Source: Actinomycetota bacterium
Lineage (GTDB): Bacteria > Desulfobacterota > Deferrimicrobia > Deferrimicrobiales > Deferrimicrobiaceae
Length of the DNA: 11,151 bases
Assembly: GCA_016844415.1 (NCBI GenBank)
Contig: JAENIX010000009.1
Coordinates: 1-11,151, forward strand
Direction: 5' to 3'
Shown here: positions 1 through 7,406 of the stretch, piece after piece
Numbering within the stretch: the first letter of the stretch is position 1
Layout of the letters: every line of letters starts with the position of its first letter
Notes under the pieces: generated by a model
What the model saw: only the letters and a program-made list of their open reading frames with translations
The model's database searches: none
What the model was told of the DNA's origin: nothing
Position numbers and translations under genes: made by a program

Positions 1-458
1 TGGCAGTCCAGGTGGCCGAGGAAGAGATGGTGGAGGTCTTCGACCTCAATGTCGTGAGGGAAGGCCCGCGGACGTTGATCCGCGTCTTCCTCGACCGCGA
101 GGGGGGGATCCGGCTGGGCGAGTGCGAATCGTTCAGCCGCAAGATGAGCGCGGTGCTCGACGTCCACGATCCGATGTCCGGCCCGTACGTCCTCGAGGTC
201 TCCTCGCCGGGTCTCAACCGGAGGCTCGTCAAGCCGGCTCATTTCGCGTCCGTGACGGGCAGGAAGATCCGTGTGGCTCTTTCCGGGCCGGTCGAAGGAA
301 GCTGGAACTACGCGGGGACTCTCACTCGGGCGGACGGTGAAGGCTTCGAGCTGGAGCGGGACGGCAAAACCTTCAGGTTTCCTTACGGCGCGGTGCGCAA
401 GGCGAACCTGGAGGTTTCACAGGAAGAACTTTTCGGGAAGGGAAAGAAAAAGCGATGA
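1..458 (+). CDS. rimP: Ribosome maturation factor RimP (5' partial)
   Basis: RimP binds the free 30S subunit and assists its late maturation in the cytoplasm. Family hallmarks are visible: the segment reading SAVLDVHDPMSGPYVLEVSS followed by PGLNRRL matches the conserved RimP core (VSSPGLDRPL in E. coli), and the C-terminal half ends with an SH3-like stretch (FRFPYGAVRKANLEV). The reading frame is open from base 3. The first in-frame start-like codon is a GTG at 12, but the conserved N-terminal helix of the family would lie further upstream. I therefore infer that roughly 10 residues are cut off by the window edge and that GTG 12 is an internal valine. The tail is lysine-rich (GKGKKKR). The stop overlaps the nusA start as ATGA. 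The rimP-nusA-infB order is a classic conserved operon, so the identity is secure even without the N-terminus. Confidence 0.94.
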   Translation, partial: AVQVAEEEMVEVFDLNVVREGPRTLIRVFLDREGGIRLGECESFSRKMSAVLDVHDPMSGPYVLEVSSPGLNRRLVKPAHFASVTGRKIRVALSGPVEGSWNYAGTLTRADGEGFELERDGKTFRFPYGAVRKANLEVSQEELFGKGKKKR

Positions 459-1717
459 TCCTGGATATCGGGCAGATAATCACTCAGCTCGGCAAGGAAA
501 AGGGGATCGACAAGGGCGTGATCGTCGAGGCGATCAAGGAAGCCCTGGAGATCGCCGCCCGGAAGAAATACGGGATGAACAAGAAGCTGGAGGCCACCTA
601 CGAGCCCGAGACCGGGGAGTTTGAGATCCTGGAGTTCCGGACCGTCGTGGAGAGCGTCAAGGACCGGGAGGCGGAGATTTCCCTCGAAGAAGCCCGGGAA
701 CTCGACCCGGAGGCCGCGTACGACGACAGCATCGGCCTACGGATGAGCACCCGCGACCTGGGCCGCATCGCCGCGCAGACCGCCCGCCAGATCATCATGC
801 AGAAGGTGAAGGACGCGGAGCGGGAGGTGATCTACGGCGAGTTCATCGGCCGCAAGGGGGAGATCATCAACGGGATCGTGCAACGCTACGAGAGGGACTG
901 CCTCGTGATAGACCTCGGCAAGACCGAGGCGATCATGCCCCTGTCGGAGCAGATCCCGCGCGAGCGATACCGTCAGGGAGACAGGATACGGGCATACATC
1001 AAGGATGTCTCGAAGACGCCGAGGGGACCGGAGATCCTGCTTTCGCGCTCCGACCCCAGGGTTATCCTGAAGCTGTTCGAGCAGGAGGTACCCGAGGTTT
1101 ACGAGGGGGTGGTATCAATCCTGAGCGTCGCCCGGGAGCCGGGGTTCCGGACGAAGATCGCCGTGAAGTCCAAGGACCGCGACGTGGACCCGGTGGGGGC
1201 ATGCGTCGGCATGAAGGGCTCCCGCGTGCAGAGCGTGGTCCAGGAGCTGCGCGGCGAGAGGATCGACATCATCGCGTGGGATGAAGACCCGGCGAAGTTC
1301 GTCTGCAACGCCCTGCAGCCGGCCGAGATCATCCGGGTGCTTGTGAACGAGTCCGAGAAGAACATGGAAGTCATCGTGCCGGAGGAGCAGCTGCTGCTGG
1401 CTATCGGAAAGAAGGGGCAGAACGTCAAGCTCGCCTCCAAGCTGGTTGGGTGGCATATAGAGGTCCGCGCGGAAGGTCAGGTGGAGGATGCGCTGAAGCG
1501 GGCGGAAGGCCTGTTCGCGCCGAAAAAGACGGATGAGCCGCCCCCGCCTGCACCGGATACGGGAGAGGTGGCTTCGCCCCCCGCGGAAGATTCTCCCTCG
1601 GGGGTGCCCTCGCCTTCGCCGGACTCAGGAGAGGCGGCCGCGGTTCCCTCGGAAGTTCTTTCCTCGGGGCCGCCGGCTGCCGGGCCGCCGGAGCCGCCGG
1701 AAGGCGATGCGCCTTAA
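455..1717 (+). CDS. nusA: Transcription termination/antitermination factor NusA
   Basis: NusA binds RNA polymerase and nascent RNA and modulates pausing, intrinsic termination and antitermination, including on rRNA operons. The 420-residue product shows the expected order: RNAP-binding N-terminal domain (about 1-125), S1 domain (about 128-198), KH1 with GMKG at 252-255, and KH2 with GKKG at 318-321 followed by [16 protein letters not shown]. From about residue 353 the folded core gives way to a Pro/Ala/Ser/Glu-rich tail of some 65 residues. This tail has no recognisable AR1/AR2 acidic repeat domains of the E. coli type. The tail contains two imperfect 22-residue units (see the repeat entry). 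The start is ATG 455, overlapping the rimP stop by 4 nt, which suggests translational coupling. The 3' end overlaps ylxR by 11 nt. The core is certain; the tail's role is unknown. Confidence 0.99.
   Translation: MILDIGQIITQLGKEKGIDKGVIVEAIKEALEIAARKKYGMNKKLEATYEPETGEFEILEFRTVVESVKDREAEISLEEARELDPEAAYDDSIGLRMSTRDLGRIAAQTARQIIMQKVKDAEREVIYGEFIGRKGEIINGIVQRYERDCLVIDLGKTEAIMPLSEQIPRERYRQGDRIRAYIKDVSKTPRGPEILLSRSDPRVILKLFEQEVPEVYEGVVSILSVAREPGFRTKIAVKSKDRDVDPVGACVGMKGSRVQSVVQELRGERIDIIAWDEDPAKFVCNALQPAEIIRVLVNESEKNMEVIVPEEQLLLAIGKKGQNVKLASKLVGWHIEVRAEGQVEDALKRAEGLFAPKKTDEPPPPAPDTGEVASPPAEDSPSGVPSPSPDSGEAAAVPSEVLSSGPPAAGPPEPPEGDAP
1547..1675 (+). repeat. Imperfect 66-bp tandem duplication coding the NusA tail
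   Basis: Two adjacent in-frame units start at 1547 and 1613 (period 66 bp, 22 codons). They encode [20 protein letters not shown] and [20 protein letters not shown]. My hand alignment of the first 63 bases gives about 44 identities, with most differences at synonymous or conservative positions. The array lies wholly in the disordered C-terminal tail of NusA. It looks like an old in-frame duplication that then diverged. Confidence 0.7.
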
Positions 1718-2000
1718 GGATCTTGGCCGCCCGGAGAGGACGTGCGTCCAGTGCGGCAACCGGGATGGAAAGCGCTCCCTGCTGAGGGTCGCGGGGAAGG
1801 CAGGAGCCGGCTGGGAGCCGGACCCGGAAGGCCGGAGGCCGGGCAGGGGGATATACCTGTGCCGGAAGGCCGGATGCGTGGAAGGTTTCGCGAAGCGAAT
1901 CCGAACCCCCAAAGGCGCCGCACGCTGGCGGATGGGGACGGAAGGGACGGCCTTGGCGGATAAGATATCCGCCTGGTGGACTTTAGAAACGAACGCGTAG
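1707..2000 (+). CDS. ylxR: YlxR/DUF448 family RNA-binding protein
   Basis: This small 97-residue protein belongs to the YlxR (DUF448) family, almost always found between nusA and infB. Visible hallmarks are CVQC at residues 13-16, LLRV, the PGRGIYLC motif around 45-52 and a further Cys at 57. The four cysteines (13, 16, 52, 57) form a CxxC...CxxxxC pattern that could bind metal. In Firmicutes a YlxR homologue has been reported to bind RNase P and modulate it; that role here is an inference. I chose ATG 1707 because it directly precedes the conserved domain and gives a family-typical length. The frame stays open to 1533, but that upstream part only shadows the nusA tail. It overlaps nusA by 11 nt, with GGAAGG only 2 nt upstream, so coupling to nusA translation is likely. 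The last 30 or so residues are less typical of the family. Confidence 0.92.
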   Translation: MRLKDLGRPERTCVQCGNRDGKRSLLRVAGKAGAGWEPDPEGRRPGRGIYLCRKAGCVEGFAKRIRTPKGAARWRMGTEGTALADKISAWWTLETNA

Positions 2001-2009
2001 GGAGGCTGG

Positions 2010-4511
2010 ATGGAGAAAGTCCGGATTCGGGATCTTGCCAAGGAACTCGGAATGGAAACGAGCCGCGAGGTCATCGTGTTCCTTGAGCGGATAGGGCAGA
2101 AGGGCAAATCGGCCTCCAGCAACATCGAGGGCGACCTGATAGAAAGGGTCAGGAACCACTTCCGGAAGACGGCGCCTCCGCCTCCTCCGAAACAGACGCT
2201 CGTCGTTACACGCGCCGACGGGACGCTCGAGCGGCGATCCAACAAGGTTGTCCTGCGCCGTGGCGCCCCGGTGGTGGAGAAGCCTCCTGTAACGGAAGAA
2301 CCCGCCGTCCCGGCTCCGACACCGGTATCTGCCGCCGACGTCGTCGAGACGTCGCCCGGCGAAGCGCCAATCATCACCGAGCCTGCCGGGGAAGCCGCGC
2401 CGCTTGCGGAAGCGCTGCCCGTCGCTGAACCTGCCGGGGAAGCCGCGACTGATGCGGAGCCTGTTGTCCGGGTGGTGGAAAAGACGCCCGCCGAGAAGGC
2501 GGCCGATGAGCGGAAAGAGAAGGAAAAGAAGTGGAAGAAGACGAAGCCCCACGAGAAGAAGGTGCAGAAGGGGGTCCTGAAGAGGACCATCATCCAGGAG
2601 ATCGTCGAGGAGCCCGAGCCCCCGAAGCCTGCGGAGAAGCCGGTCGCGGAGGCCGAACCGGTTGTGGTGCGCCAGTTCCAGCCGGTGCGGGCACAACAGA
2701 GGCGGAGGGGAAAACCGGTCAAGGAGAAGAAAGCCCCCTCCACCCTCCCGCCGAAGGCCAGCAAGCGCGTGTTCAAGATAGAAGAGGTCATAACCGTCGC
2801 TGACCTCGCGCACCGGATGGGGATCAAGGCCGCCGAGGTGGTAAAGAAGCTTATCGAAATGGGGACGCCGACGACGCTCAACCAGCTCCTCGACGCGGAC
2901 ACGGCGAAGCTTCTGGCACAGGAGTACGGCTTCGAAGTGGAGAATGTGGCTCCCGAGGTGGAGGGCCTGATCGACCAGGAGATCGACCGCGAGGAGGACC
3001 TCGTTTCCAGGCCGCCGGTCGTCACCATCATGGGCCACGTGGACCACGGGAAGACCACGCTGCTGGACGCGATCCGGCGGAGCGACGTCATCGCCACGGA
3101 GGCCGGCGGGATCACGCAGCACATAGGGGCGTACGAGGTGGAGCACGGCAGCCGCAAGCTCGTCCTGCTGGATACGCCGGGCCATGAAGCGTTCACGTCC
3201 ATGCGCGCTCGCGGGGCGTCGGTCACGGACATCGTCGTCCTGGTGGTCGCCGCCGACGACGGCGTCATGCCGCAGACGGTCGAGGCGATCGACCACGCCA
3301 AGGCGGCCAGTGTGCCCATCGTCGTCGCCGTCAACAAGATAGACAAGACAGGATCGCAGCCCGACCGGATAAGGCAGCAGCTATCCGAGCACGGCCTGAT
3401 CCCGGAGGAATGGGGCGGCCAGACGCTCTACGCAAATATCTCCGCGAAGAGGAAGACGGGTATCGATGAACTGCTTGAGCTGGTGCTCCTGCAGGCGGAC
3501 ATCCTGGAGCTACGGGCCAACCCCTTGAAAATGGCGCGCGGGACGGTCATCGAGTCGCGGCTCGATAAGGGTCGGGGGGCCATCGCCACCGTGCTCGTCC
3601 GGGAGGGGACCCTGCGCGTCGGCGACGCCTTCGTGACCGGGATCCATTTCGGCAAGGTCCGCGCGCTTTCGAACCACAAGGGCAAGCGGCTCACGGAAGT
3701 GCCCCCCGGGACCCCGGCGGAGATCCAGGGGCTGGACGGCCTTCCCGGCGCGGGCCAGAAGTTCGCGGTCCTCAAGGACGAGCGGACTGCCCGCCAGATC
3801 GCGATGCACCGCCAGGAGAAGGACCGCGAGAAGACGGTGGCCAGGCCCCGTTTCAGTCTGGAGGACCTGCACCGGCACATCGAGGAGGGAGAGCTCAAGG
3901 AACTCAAGATCGTCATCAAGGCGGACGTCCAGGGATCAATGGAGGCGCTCCAGTTCTCGCTTGGCAAGCTTTCGGGCGAGAAGGTCAAGGTGAGCGTCAT
4001 CCACGCGGGCGTCGGGGGTATCTCCGAGTCCGACGTGATGCTGGCCTCGGCATCCACGGCGGTGATCATCGGCTTCAGCGTTCGTCCTGAGCCGAAGGCG
4101 GCGGACCTCGCGGAAAGGGAACAGGTCGACGTGCGGCTCTATACCGTCATCTACGACGTGGTGGACGATATACGGAAGGCGATGGAAGGGCTGCTCTCGC
4201 CCACATTCCGGGAGGCCACCCAGGGCCGCGCCGAAGTGCGCAACACCTTCCACATATCCAGGATCGGGACGATCGCCGGCTGTTATGTCCTGTCGGGAAA
4301 GATCACCCGCAACTCGAGCATCCGGCTGCTTCGCGACAGCGTCGTAATGCACGAGGGGAAGCTGTCGTCCCTGAAGCGTTTCAAGGACGACGTCCGCGAA
4401 GTGGTCGAAGGGTACGAGTGCGGGATCGGGATCGAGGGCTTCAACGACATCCAGGTCGGCGACCAGATCGAGGCGTACGTGATGGAGAAGGTCGCCGGGA
4501 CGCTCGCGTAG
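2010..4511 (+). CDS. infB: Translation initiation factor IF-2
   Basis: IF2 is the GTPase that brings fMet-tRNA to the 30S subunit and promotes subunit joining. The 833-residue product has an IF2-N module at 1-52, a long Pro/Ala/Glu then Lys/Glu-rich linker (about 53-255), and a second IF2-N module (about 258-312). The G domain follows: G1 GHVDHGKT at 342-349, G2 region EAGGITQH near 364, G3 DTPGHEAF at 388-395, G4 NKID at 442-445, G5 SAK at 478-480. Beta-barrel domain II, domain III and the fMet-tRNA-binding C-terminal domain (to 833) complete it. The length is in the long-IF2 class (E. coli is 890). ATG 2010 has a strong GGGAGG Shine-Dalgarno with a 4-nt gap and begins the conserved N-terminal motif. 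It sits 9 nt after ylxR; no L7Ae-type gene (ylxQ) lies between, unlike in Bacillus. All GTPase residues look intact. Confidence 0.99.
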   Translation: MEKVRIRDLAKELGMETSREVIVFLERIGQKGKSASSNIEGDLIERVRNHFRKTAPPPPPKQTLVVTRADGTLERRSNKVVLRRGAPVVEKPPVTEEPAVPAPTPVSAADVVETSPGEAPIITEPAGEAAPLAEALPVAEPAGEAATDAEPVVRVVEKTPAEKAADERKEKEKKWKKTKPHEKKVQKGVLKRTIIQEIVEEPEPPKPAEKPVAEAEPVVVRQFQPVRAQQRRRGKPVKEKKAPSTLPPKASKRVFKIEEVITVADLAHRMGIKAAEVVKKLIEMGTPTTLNQLLDADTAKLLAQEYGFEVENVAPEVEGLIDQEIDREEDLVSRPPVVTIMGHVDHGKTTLLDAIRRSDVIATEAGGITQHIGAYEVEHGSRKLVLLDTPGHEAFTSMRARGASVTDIVVLVVAADDGVMPQTVEAIDHAKAASVPIVVAVNKIDKTGSQPDRIRQQLSEHGLIPEEWGGQTLYANISAKRKTGIDELLELVLLQADILELRANPLKMARGTVIESRLDKGRGAIATVLVREGTLRVGDAFVTGIHFGKVRALSNHKGKRLTEVPPGTPAEIQGLDGLPGAGQKFAVLKDERTARQIAMHRQEKDREKTVARPRFSLEDLHRHIEEGELKELKIVIKADVQGSMEALQFSLGKLSGEKVKVSVIHAGVGGISESDVMLASASTAVIIGFSVRPEPKAADLAEREQVDVRLYTVIYDVVDDIRKAMEGLLSPTFREATQGRAEVRNTFHISRIGTIAGCYVLSGKITRNSSIRLLRDSVVMHEGKLSSLKRFKDDVREVVEGYECGIGIEGFNDIQVGDQIEAYVMEKVAGTLA
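2379..2447 (+). repeat. 48-bp-spaced direct repeat in the IF2 linker
   Basis: A 21-base segment at 2379-2399 recurs at 2427-2447 with one mismatch (18 bases, from 2382 and 2430, are identical). The 48-bp spacing equals 16 codons, so both copies encode EPAGEAA (residues 124-130 and 140-146) in the same frame. The near-identity, including codon choice, points to a recent in-frame duplication in the disordered linker rather than selection on the protein alone. Confidence 0.75.
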
Positions 4512-4541
4512 CGGTTCCCGCCGCCCCGGGGGAAAGGTGAC

Positions 4542-4844
4542 ATGCTTGTCGCGGTGCTGGTGGCCGATCTCCTCTTTCCCGACGCTGCTTCCCTCAAGGA
4601 CAAGCGTCGGCGGCTTTCCGGGCTGACCGGAAGGATCCGCGCGGGGTTTCCCGTTTCCGTAGCTGAGGTCGGCTTCCAGGACCTGTGGCAGCGGGGGCGG
4701 ATCGGCGTCGCTCTCGTGACGACGGACGCGCGACTCGCTCAGTCGATGCTGGACCGGATAAGCGACGTCGTGGGACGTGACGGGGAAGTGGAGCTCGCGG
4801 GGCGCAGGATAGAGTTCCTCGCGATCGAGGGAGACGATTCGTGA
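4542..4844 (+). CDS. ylxP: YlxP-like DUF503 protein
   Basis: This 100-residue protein matches the DUF503/YlxP family, small proteins commonly encoded between infB and rbfA. Recognisable family features are the N-terminal strand MLVAVLVADLLFPDAASLKD, the KDKRRRL run, the central SVAEVGFQDLWQRGRIGVAL, and a C-terminal FLAIE strand. The biochemical function is not established; the constant neighbourhood suggests a role in translation or ribosome assembly, which is inference. ATG 4542 has GGAAAGG four bases upstream. That Shine-Dalgarno could pair with TTCCC just after the infB stop (4515-4519 with 4530-4534, 10-nt loop), so translation may depend on ribosomes finishing infB 30 nt upstream. The stop overlaps the rbfA start as GTGA. 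Confidence 0.93.
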   Translation: MLVAVLVADLLFPDAASLKDKRRRLSGLTGRIRAGFPVSVAEVGFQDLWQRGRIGVALVTTDARLAQSMLDRISDVVGRDGEVELAGRRIEFLAIEGDDS

Positions 4845-5209
4845 AAGGCCGAGGCGACCGCCCAGCCCGGGTGGCCGAACGGATCCGGGAAGAGGTTTCC
4901 CTGATCCTGCAGAACCGCGTGAAGGACCCGGGGATGAGGGTGGTGACGGTCACCGAAGTGACGATTACCCCCGATCTCAAGACGGCACGCGTCCACTACT
5001 CGGTCCTGGGCGGAGACGAGGAGCGTCTCGCGGTCAGGGACGCGCTTCGCAGGTCCAAGGGTTTCATCCGGAAGGAGCTCGGGAGGTCCCTGCAACTGCG
5101 GTACTCGCCGGAGCTGGCCTTCCTGTACGACAATACCTACGAGAAGGGCGCCAAGATCGACCGGCTGCTCAGGGAAGTCCGGACGGCGGAGGAAAGCGGT
5201 GAGGAATGA
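4841..5209 (+). CDS. rbfA: 30S ribosome-binding factor RbfA
   Basis: RbfA binds the immature 30S subunit near 16S helix 1 and supports 5'-end maturation; it is also linked to cold adaptation in E. coli. The 122-residue product has the family's KH-like fold signature: RVAERIREEVSLILQNRVKD at the N-terminus, TVTEVTITPDLKTARVHYSV in the middle, and GFIRKELGRSLQLRYSPEL followed by AFLYDNTYEKGAKID near the C-terminus, close to E. coli RbfA. The start is GTG 4841, set by a 4-nt overlap with ylxP and by alignment of the N-terminal helix. The 3' end overlaps the DHH gene by 11 nt. The short length, without a C-terminal extension, is normal for the family. Confidence 0.97.
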   Translation: MKGRGDRPARVAERIREEVSLILQNRVKDPGMRVVTVTEVTITPDLKTARVHYSVLGGDEERLAVRDALRRSKGFIRKELGRSLQLRYSPELAFLYDNTYEKGAKIDRLLREVRTAEESGEE

Positions 5210-6161
5210 CATCGATGCGATCTGCCGCGTCTTCCGCGAGAAGGACCGGTTCCTGATCGCCTGCCACGAGAATCCCGAAGGAGACGCGATCGGCTCCGAG
5301 CTCGCGCTGGCGCTCGCGTTGAGGAAAATGGGGAAGACCGCGACCGTGTTAAACGCGGATCCGGTCCCCGGAAACCTGGCGTTTCTCCCGGGGGCGGACA
5401 CCGTGGTGCGCGAGGAGGACGGCTCCCTCTACGACGTGGCGGTCGTCGTGGACTGCGGCTCCCCCGAGAGGACGGGGTTCGTGCAGGCCGAGCTGCGCAA
5501 GCCGTCCCTCATGTTGAACGTGGACCATCACCGGACCAACGGGTGCGGCGGCGACTACTGCCTGGTGGACCCGGATGCGCCTGCGACCGGGGTGCTCGTC
5601 CATCGCATCCTCGAGGCGATGGGGACGGAGATCGACTACGACATCGCCGTCAACATCTACGTGGCCATCCTGACCGACACCGGCTCCTTCCACTACTCGA
5701 GCACTTCCCCCGAGGCGTTCAACATCGCGGGCGAGATGGTACGGCGGGGAATCGACCCATGGGATGTGGCGGAGAAGGTCTACGAGAGCCAGAGCGCGGA
5801 CCGGCTGCGCCTTCTGGGGCGCGTGCTCTCCTCCCTGGAGATCGTGGCCGGCGGAAAAGTGGCGGCCATCACGACAATGAAGAAGGACCTCGCAGAATTC
5901 TCCGCCAGGAAGGACATCCTCGAGGGTTTCATAAACTATCCTCGCTCGGTCGTCGGGGTCGAGGCGGCCGTGTCGTTCCGCGAGGAGGGCGAACGGGAGT
6001 ACCGGGTCAGCTTCCGGTCGAAGGGGCGGATGGACGTATCCGCCGTCGCACAGTCGTTCGGCGGAGGGGGGCATAAAAACGCCGCGGGATGCACGGTGCT
6101 GGGATCGCTCACCGAGGTGAAGGAGAAAGTGTTCGGCGCATTGGAGGCGGCGCTGCGGTGA
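5199..6161 (+). CDS. nrnA: DHH/DHHA1 phosphoesterase, NrnA-type nanoRNase/pAp phosphatase
   Basis: NrnA-type enzymes degrade 2-5-nt RNAs and/or dephosphorylate pAp in the cytoplasm, using Mn2+ bound by DHH motifs. The 320-residue product has the DHH domain with motif I NPEGDAIGS (from residue 25), motif II VVVDCGSPERTG (Asp85), motif III NVDHHRTN (DHH at 109-111), motif IV LTDTGSF (Asp160), and then the DHHA1 domain with GGGGHKNAAGC at 288-298. Motif I reads P-E-G-D where the family usually has P-D-G-D, so one presumed metal-ligand Asp is Glu; the other metal residues are present. The start is GTG 5199, with GGAGG six bases upstream at 5188-5192 and no better in-frame choice. It lies between rbfA (11-nt overlap) and truB (4-nt overlap), the position this family holds in many genomes. 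The nanoRNase versus pAp preference cannot be read from the sequence. Confidence 0.92.
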   Translation: MRNDIDAICRVFREKDRFLIACHENPEGDAIGSELALALALRKMGKTATVLNADPVPGNLAFLPGADTVVREEDGSLYDVAVVVDCGSPERTGFVQAELRKPSLMLNVDHHRTNGCGGDYCLVDPDAPATGVLVHRILEAMGTEIDYDIAVNIYVAILTDTGSFHYSSTSPEAFNIAGEMVRRGIDPWDVAEKVYESQSADRLRLLGRVLSSLEIVAGGKVAAITTMKKDLAEFSARKDILEGFINYPRSVVGVEAAVSFREEGEREYRVSFRSKGRMDVSAVAQSFGGGGHKNAAGCTVLGSLTEVKEKVFGALEAALR

Positions 6162-7048
6162 CGGACGGCGTGATCGTCCTCGACAAGCCCGCCGGAATGA
6201 CCTCCTTCAGCGCCGTTGAGAGGGTGGGCAGGGTCCTGCGGCAGAAGAAATGCGGCCACACCGGCACGCTCGATCCCATGGCGACGGGAGTGCTGCCGGT
6301 TTGTGCCGGCAAGGCGACGAAGATCGCCGGGTATATCGCCGGCCAGGACAAGGAATACGATGTCTCCTTCCGTTTCGGGTCCGCCACGGACACCGGGGAC
6401 GTCACCGGCAGGGAGATCGAATCCAGGCCGGATGCGTTCGCGCCGGAGCGCGTCGTCGCCGACGCGATCGCCCGTCTGGTGGGGACGTGGGAACAGGTGC
6501 CATCCGCCTTCTCGGCGGTGAAGGTTTCCGGAACCCGGGCATACGTGATGGCCCGGCAGGGGAAGGACGTGAAGCTGTCCCCGCGGCCGGTGACCGTCCA
6601 CGAAGCGAGGCTGATTTCCTGGTCTCAGGAGGGATTCCGGGCATTCCTGCGCTGCTCGAAGGGATTTTACGTCCGCGCCCTGTCGCGAGACATGGGACCG
6701 TCGCTGGGTGTCGCCATGGCCGTGTCCGGCCTGCGCCGTCTCCGTTGCGGCCCTTTCCGCATCGAGGACGCGGTCACGCTCGCCGATCTTGTTGAAGAGG
6801 GGAGGCGCGGCGTCGCCCCCGCGCGCCTGGTGCGTATTGAAAAAGCCCTCGCCGGGTTCCCGCAGCTGGAGATTCCGGGGGACGCAGCCGCGGCCGTCCG
6901 TAACGGAAGCTCGCCCGGCCCCTGGCTTGCCGGCCGCGATCCCGGGCCGGACGGGAGCGTGGTTCTCCTTACCCACGGGAATGAAGGTCCGATCGCCCTG
7001 GTGGAGCGTTTGGCGGGAGGATCGTGGCGCATCCTGCGAGGCATATGA
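6158..7048 (+). CDS. truB: tRNA pseudouridine(55) synthase TruB
   Basis: TruB isomerises U55 in the T-loop of tRNAs and has a separate tRNA-folding activity. The 296-residue product carries the N-terminal VIVLDKPAGMTSF motif, the catalytic motif GHTGTLDPMATGVLPV at 33-48 with nucleophile Asp39, EYDVSFRFGSATDTGD, the QVPSAFSAVKVSGTRAY block, CSKGFYVRALSRDMG, and a C-terminal PUA-like domain from about residue 235. I chose GTG 6158, which overlaps the nrnA stop as GTGA and starts directly before the first conserved strand. The frame continues upstream to 6089 but only over nrnA coding sequence. A GGAGG lies 10 nt upstream (6143-6147), slightly far. It is the last gene of the first transcription unit as I read it, ending 2 nt before the likely -35 element for rpsO. 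There is no terminator-like hairpin after it. Confidence 0.98.
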   Translation: MTDGVIVLDKPAGMTSFSAVERVGRVLRQKKCGHTGTLDPMATGVLPVCAGKATKIAGYIAGQDKEYDVSFRFGSATDTGDVTGREIESRPDAFAPERVVADAIARLVGTWEQVPSAFSAVKVSGTRAYVMARQGKDVKLSPRPVTVHEARLISWSQEGFRAFLRCSKGFYVRALSRDMGPSLGVAMAVSGLRRLRCGPFRIEDAVTLADLVEEGRRGVAPARLVRIEKALAGFPQLEIPGDAAAAVRNGSSPGPWLAGRDPGPDGSVVLLTHGNEGPIALVERLAGGSWRILRGI

Positions 7049-7049
7049 A

Positions 7050-7078
7050 TTTACTTCCCAGCCGGGATATGTTATAAA
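7050..7078 (+). promoter_or_regulatory. Sigma70-type promoter for rpsO
   Basis: TTTACT (7050-7055; four of six match TTGACA) is followed by a 17-nt spacer and TATAAA (7073-7078; five of six match TATAAT). A TGn extended -10 element lies at 7070-7072. The block sits in an AT-rich island that contrasts with the surrounding GC-rich genes, in the largest intergenic gap. Transcription would start near 7085, giving a leader of about 50 nt before rpsO. The call rests on motif match and spacing only. Confidence 0.75.
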
Positions 7079-7088
7079 AAACGTACGT

Positions 7089-7103
7089 AAATCATCATGA
7101 TTT
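7089..7103. promoter_or_regulatory. Perfect 15-bp dyad just downstream of the rpsO promoter
   Basis: AAATCAT, one central C, then ATGATTT form an uninterrupted inverted repeat with 7-bp arms. It begins about 5 nt after the predicted transcription start, a typical place for a repressor operator. In RNA it could form only a weak AU-rich stem. Its right arm overlaps the left arm of the next hairpin, so the two RNA structures would exclude each other. An 8-bp palindrome, ACGTACGT, lies just before it at 7081-7088. Confidence 0.45.
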
Positions 7104-7119
7104 TCCGATCTGCGGAAAG
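7101..7119 (+). promoter_or_regulatory. Leader hairpin next to the rpsO ribosome binding site
   Basis: TTTCCG (7102-7107) pairs with CGGAAA (7113-7118) around a 5-nt loop; T7101 with G7119 adds a wobble pair. The purine-rich Shine-Dalgarno GGAAGGG (7121-7127, 9 nt before ATG 7137) follows directly. S15 represses its own mRNA through leader structures in several bacteria, using unrelated folds. This hairpin is a candidate for such a site by position only; I do not see a diagnostic S15-binding motif. Confidence 0.45.
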
Positions 7120-7136
7120 GGGAAGGGCAAAGCGAA

Positions 7137-7406
7137 ATGAGCCTGGAAACGGAGAAGAAGAAAGAGTTGATCGTCAAGTTCAAGGTGCATGAGACGGACA
7201 CGGGGTCGCCCGAGGTACAGATCGCTCTCCTGACGGAGAGGATAAACGAGATCACGGACCATCTCAAAACCCACAACAAGGACTTCAACTCCCGAAGGGG
7301 GCTCCTGAAGCTGGTCGGCCAGAGGCGGCGCCTTCTGGACTACCTGAAGACAAAGGAATCGCTGCGGTACAAAGCCGTGGTTGAAGCGCTCGGCCTGCGC
7401 AAGTAA
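7137..7406 (+). CDS. rpsO: 30S ribosomal protein S15 (uS15)
   Basis: S15 is a primary 16S rRNA-binding protein of the 30S platform, contacting the helix 20-22 junction, and it also forms an intersubunit bridge. The 89-residue product has the standard family length and conserved segments: [19 protein letters not shown] at 18-36, [28 protein letters not shown] and [13 protein letters not shown] at the end. ATG 7137 follows a purine-rich GGAAGGG. The gene has its own promoter upstream and no terminator-like structure downstream, so it is probably co-transcribed with pnp, as in E. coli and Bacillus. Nothing in the sequence is unusual. Confidence 0.99.
   Translation: MSLETEKKKELIVKFKVHETDTGSPEVQIALLTERINEITDHLKTHNKDFNSRRGLLKLVGQRRRLLDYLKTKESLRYKAVVEALGLRK

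Noticed and set aside
12..14. GTG as the true rimP start
   Set aside because: The frame is open to the window edge and the conserved N-terminal helix would be missing about 10 residues, so truncation at the edge is the better reading.
1533..1706. Longer YlxR with an Arg/Pro-rich N-terminal extension
   Set aside because: This part overlaps the nusA tail in another frame and has no YlxR family similarity; ATG 1707 gives the normal length.
1824..1874. 13-base direct repeat CCGGAAGGCCGGA (1824 and 1862) inside ylxR
   Set aside because: The 38-base offset is out of frame, the copies encode different residues, and the word is built from GC-rich codons common throughout the window; chance is adequate.
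1625..3346. Long minus-strand ORF (573 codons) across nusA, ylxR and infB, plus a 437-codon one in another minus frame
   Set aside because: It is antisense to well-supported genes, its translation is low-complexity Ser/Arg/Thr-rich, and such shadows are expected where codon third positions are mostly G or C.
6089..6157. Upstream ATG giving TruB 23 extra residues
   Set aside because: The extension only re-reads nrnA coding sequence and precedes the normal TruB N-terminus; GTG 6158 overlaps the nrnA stop in the usual way.
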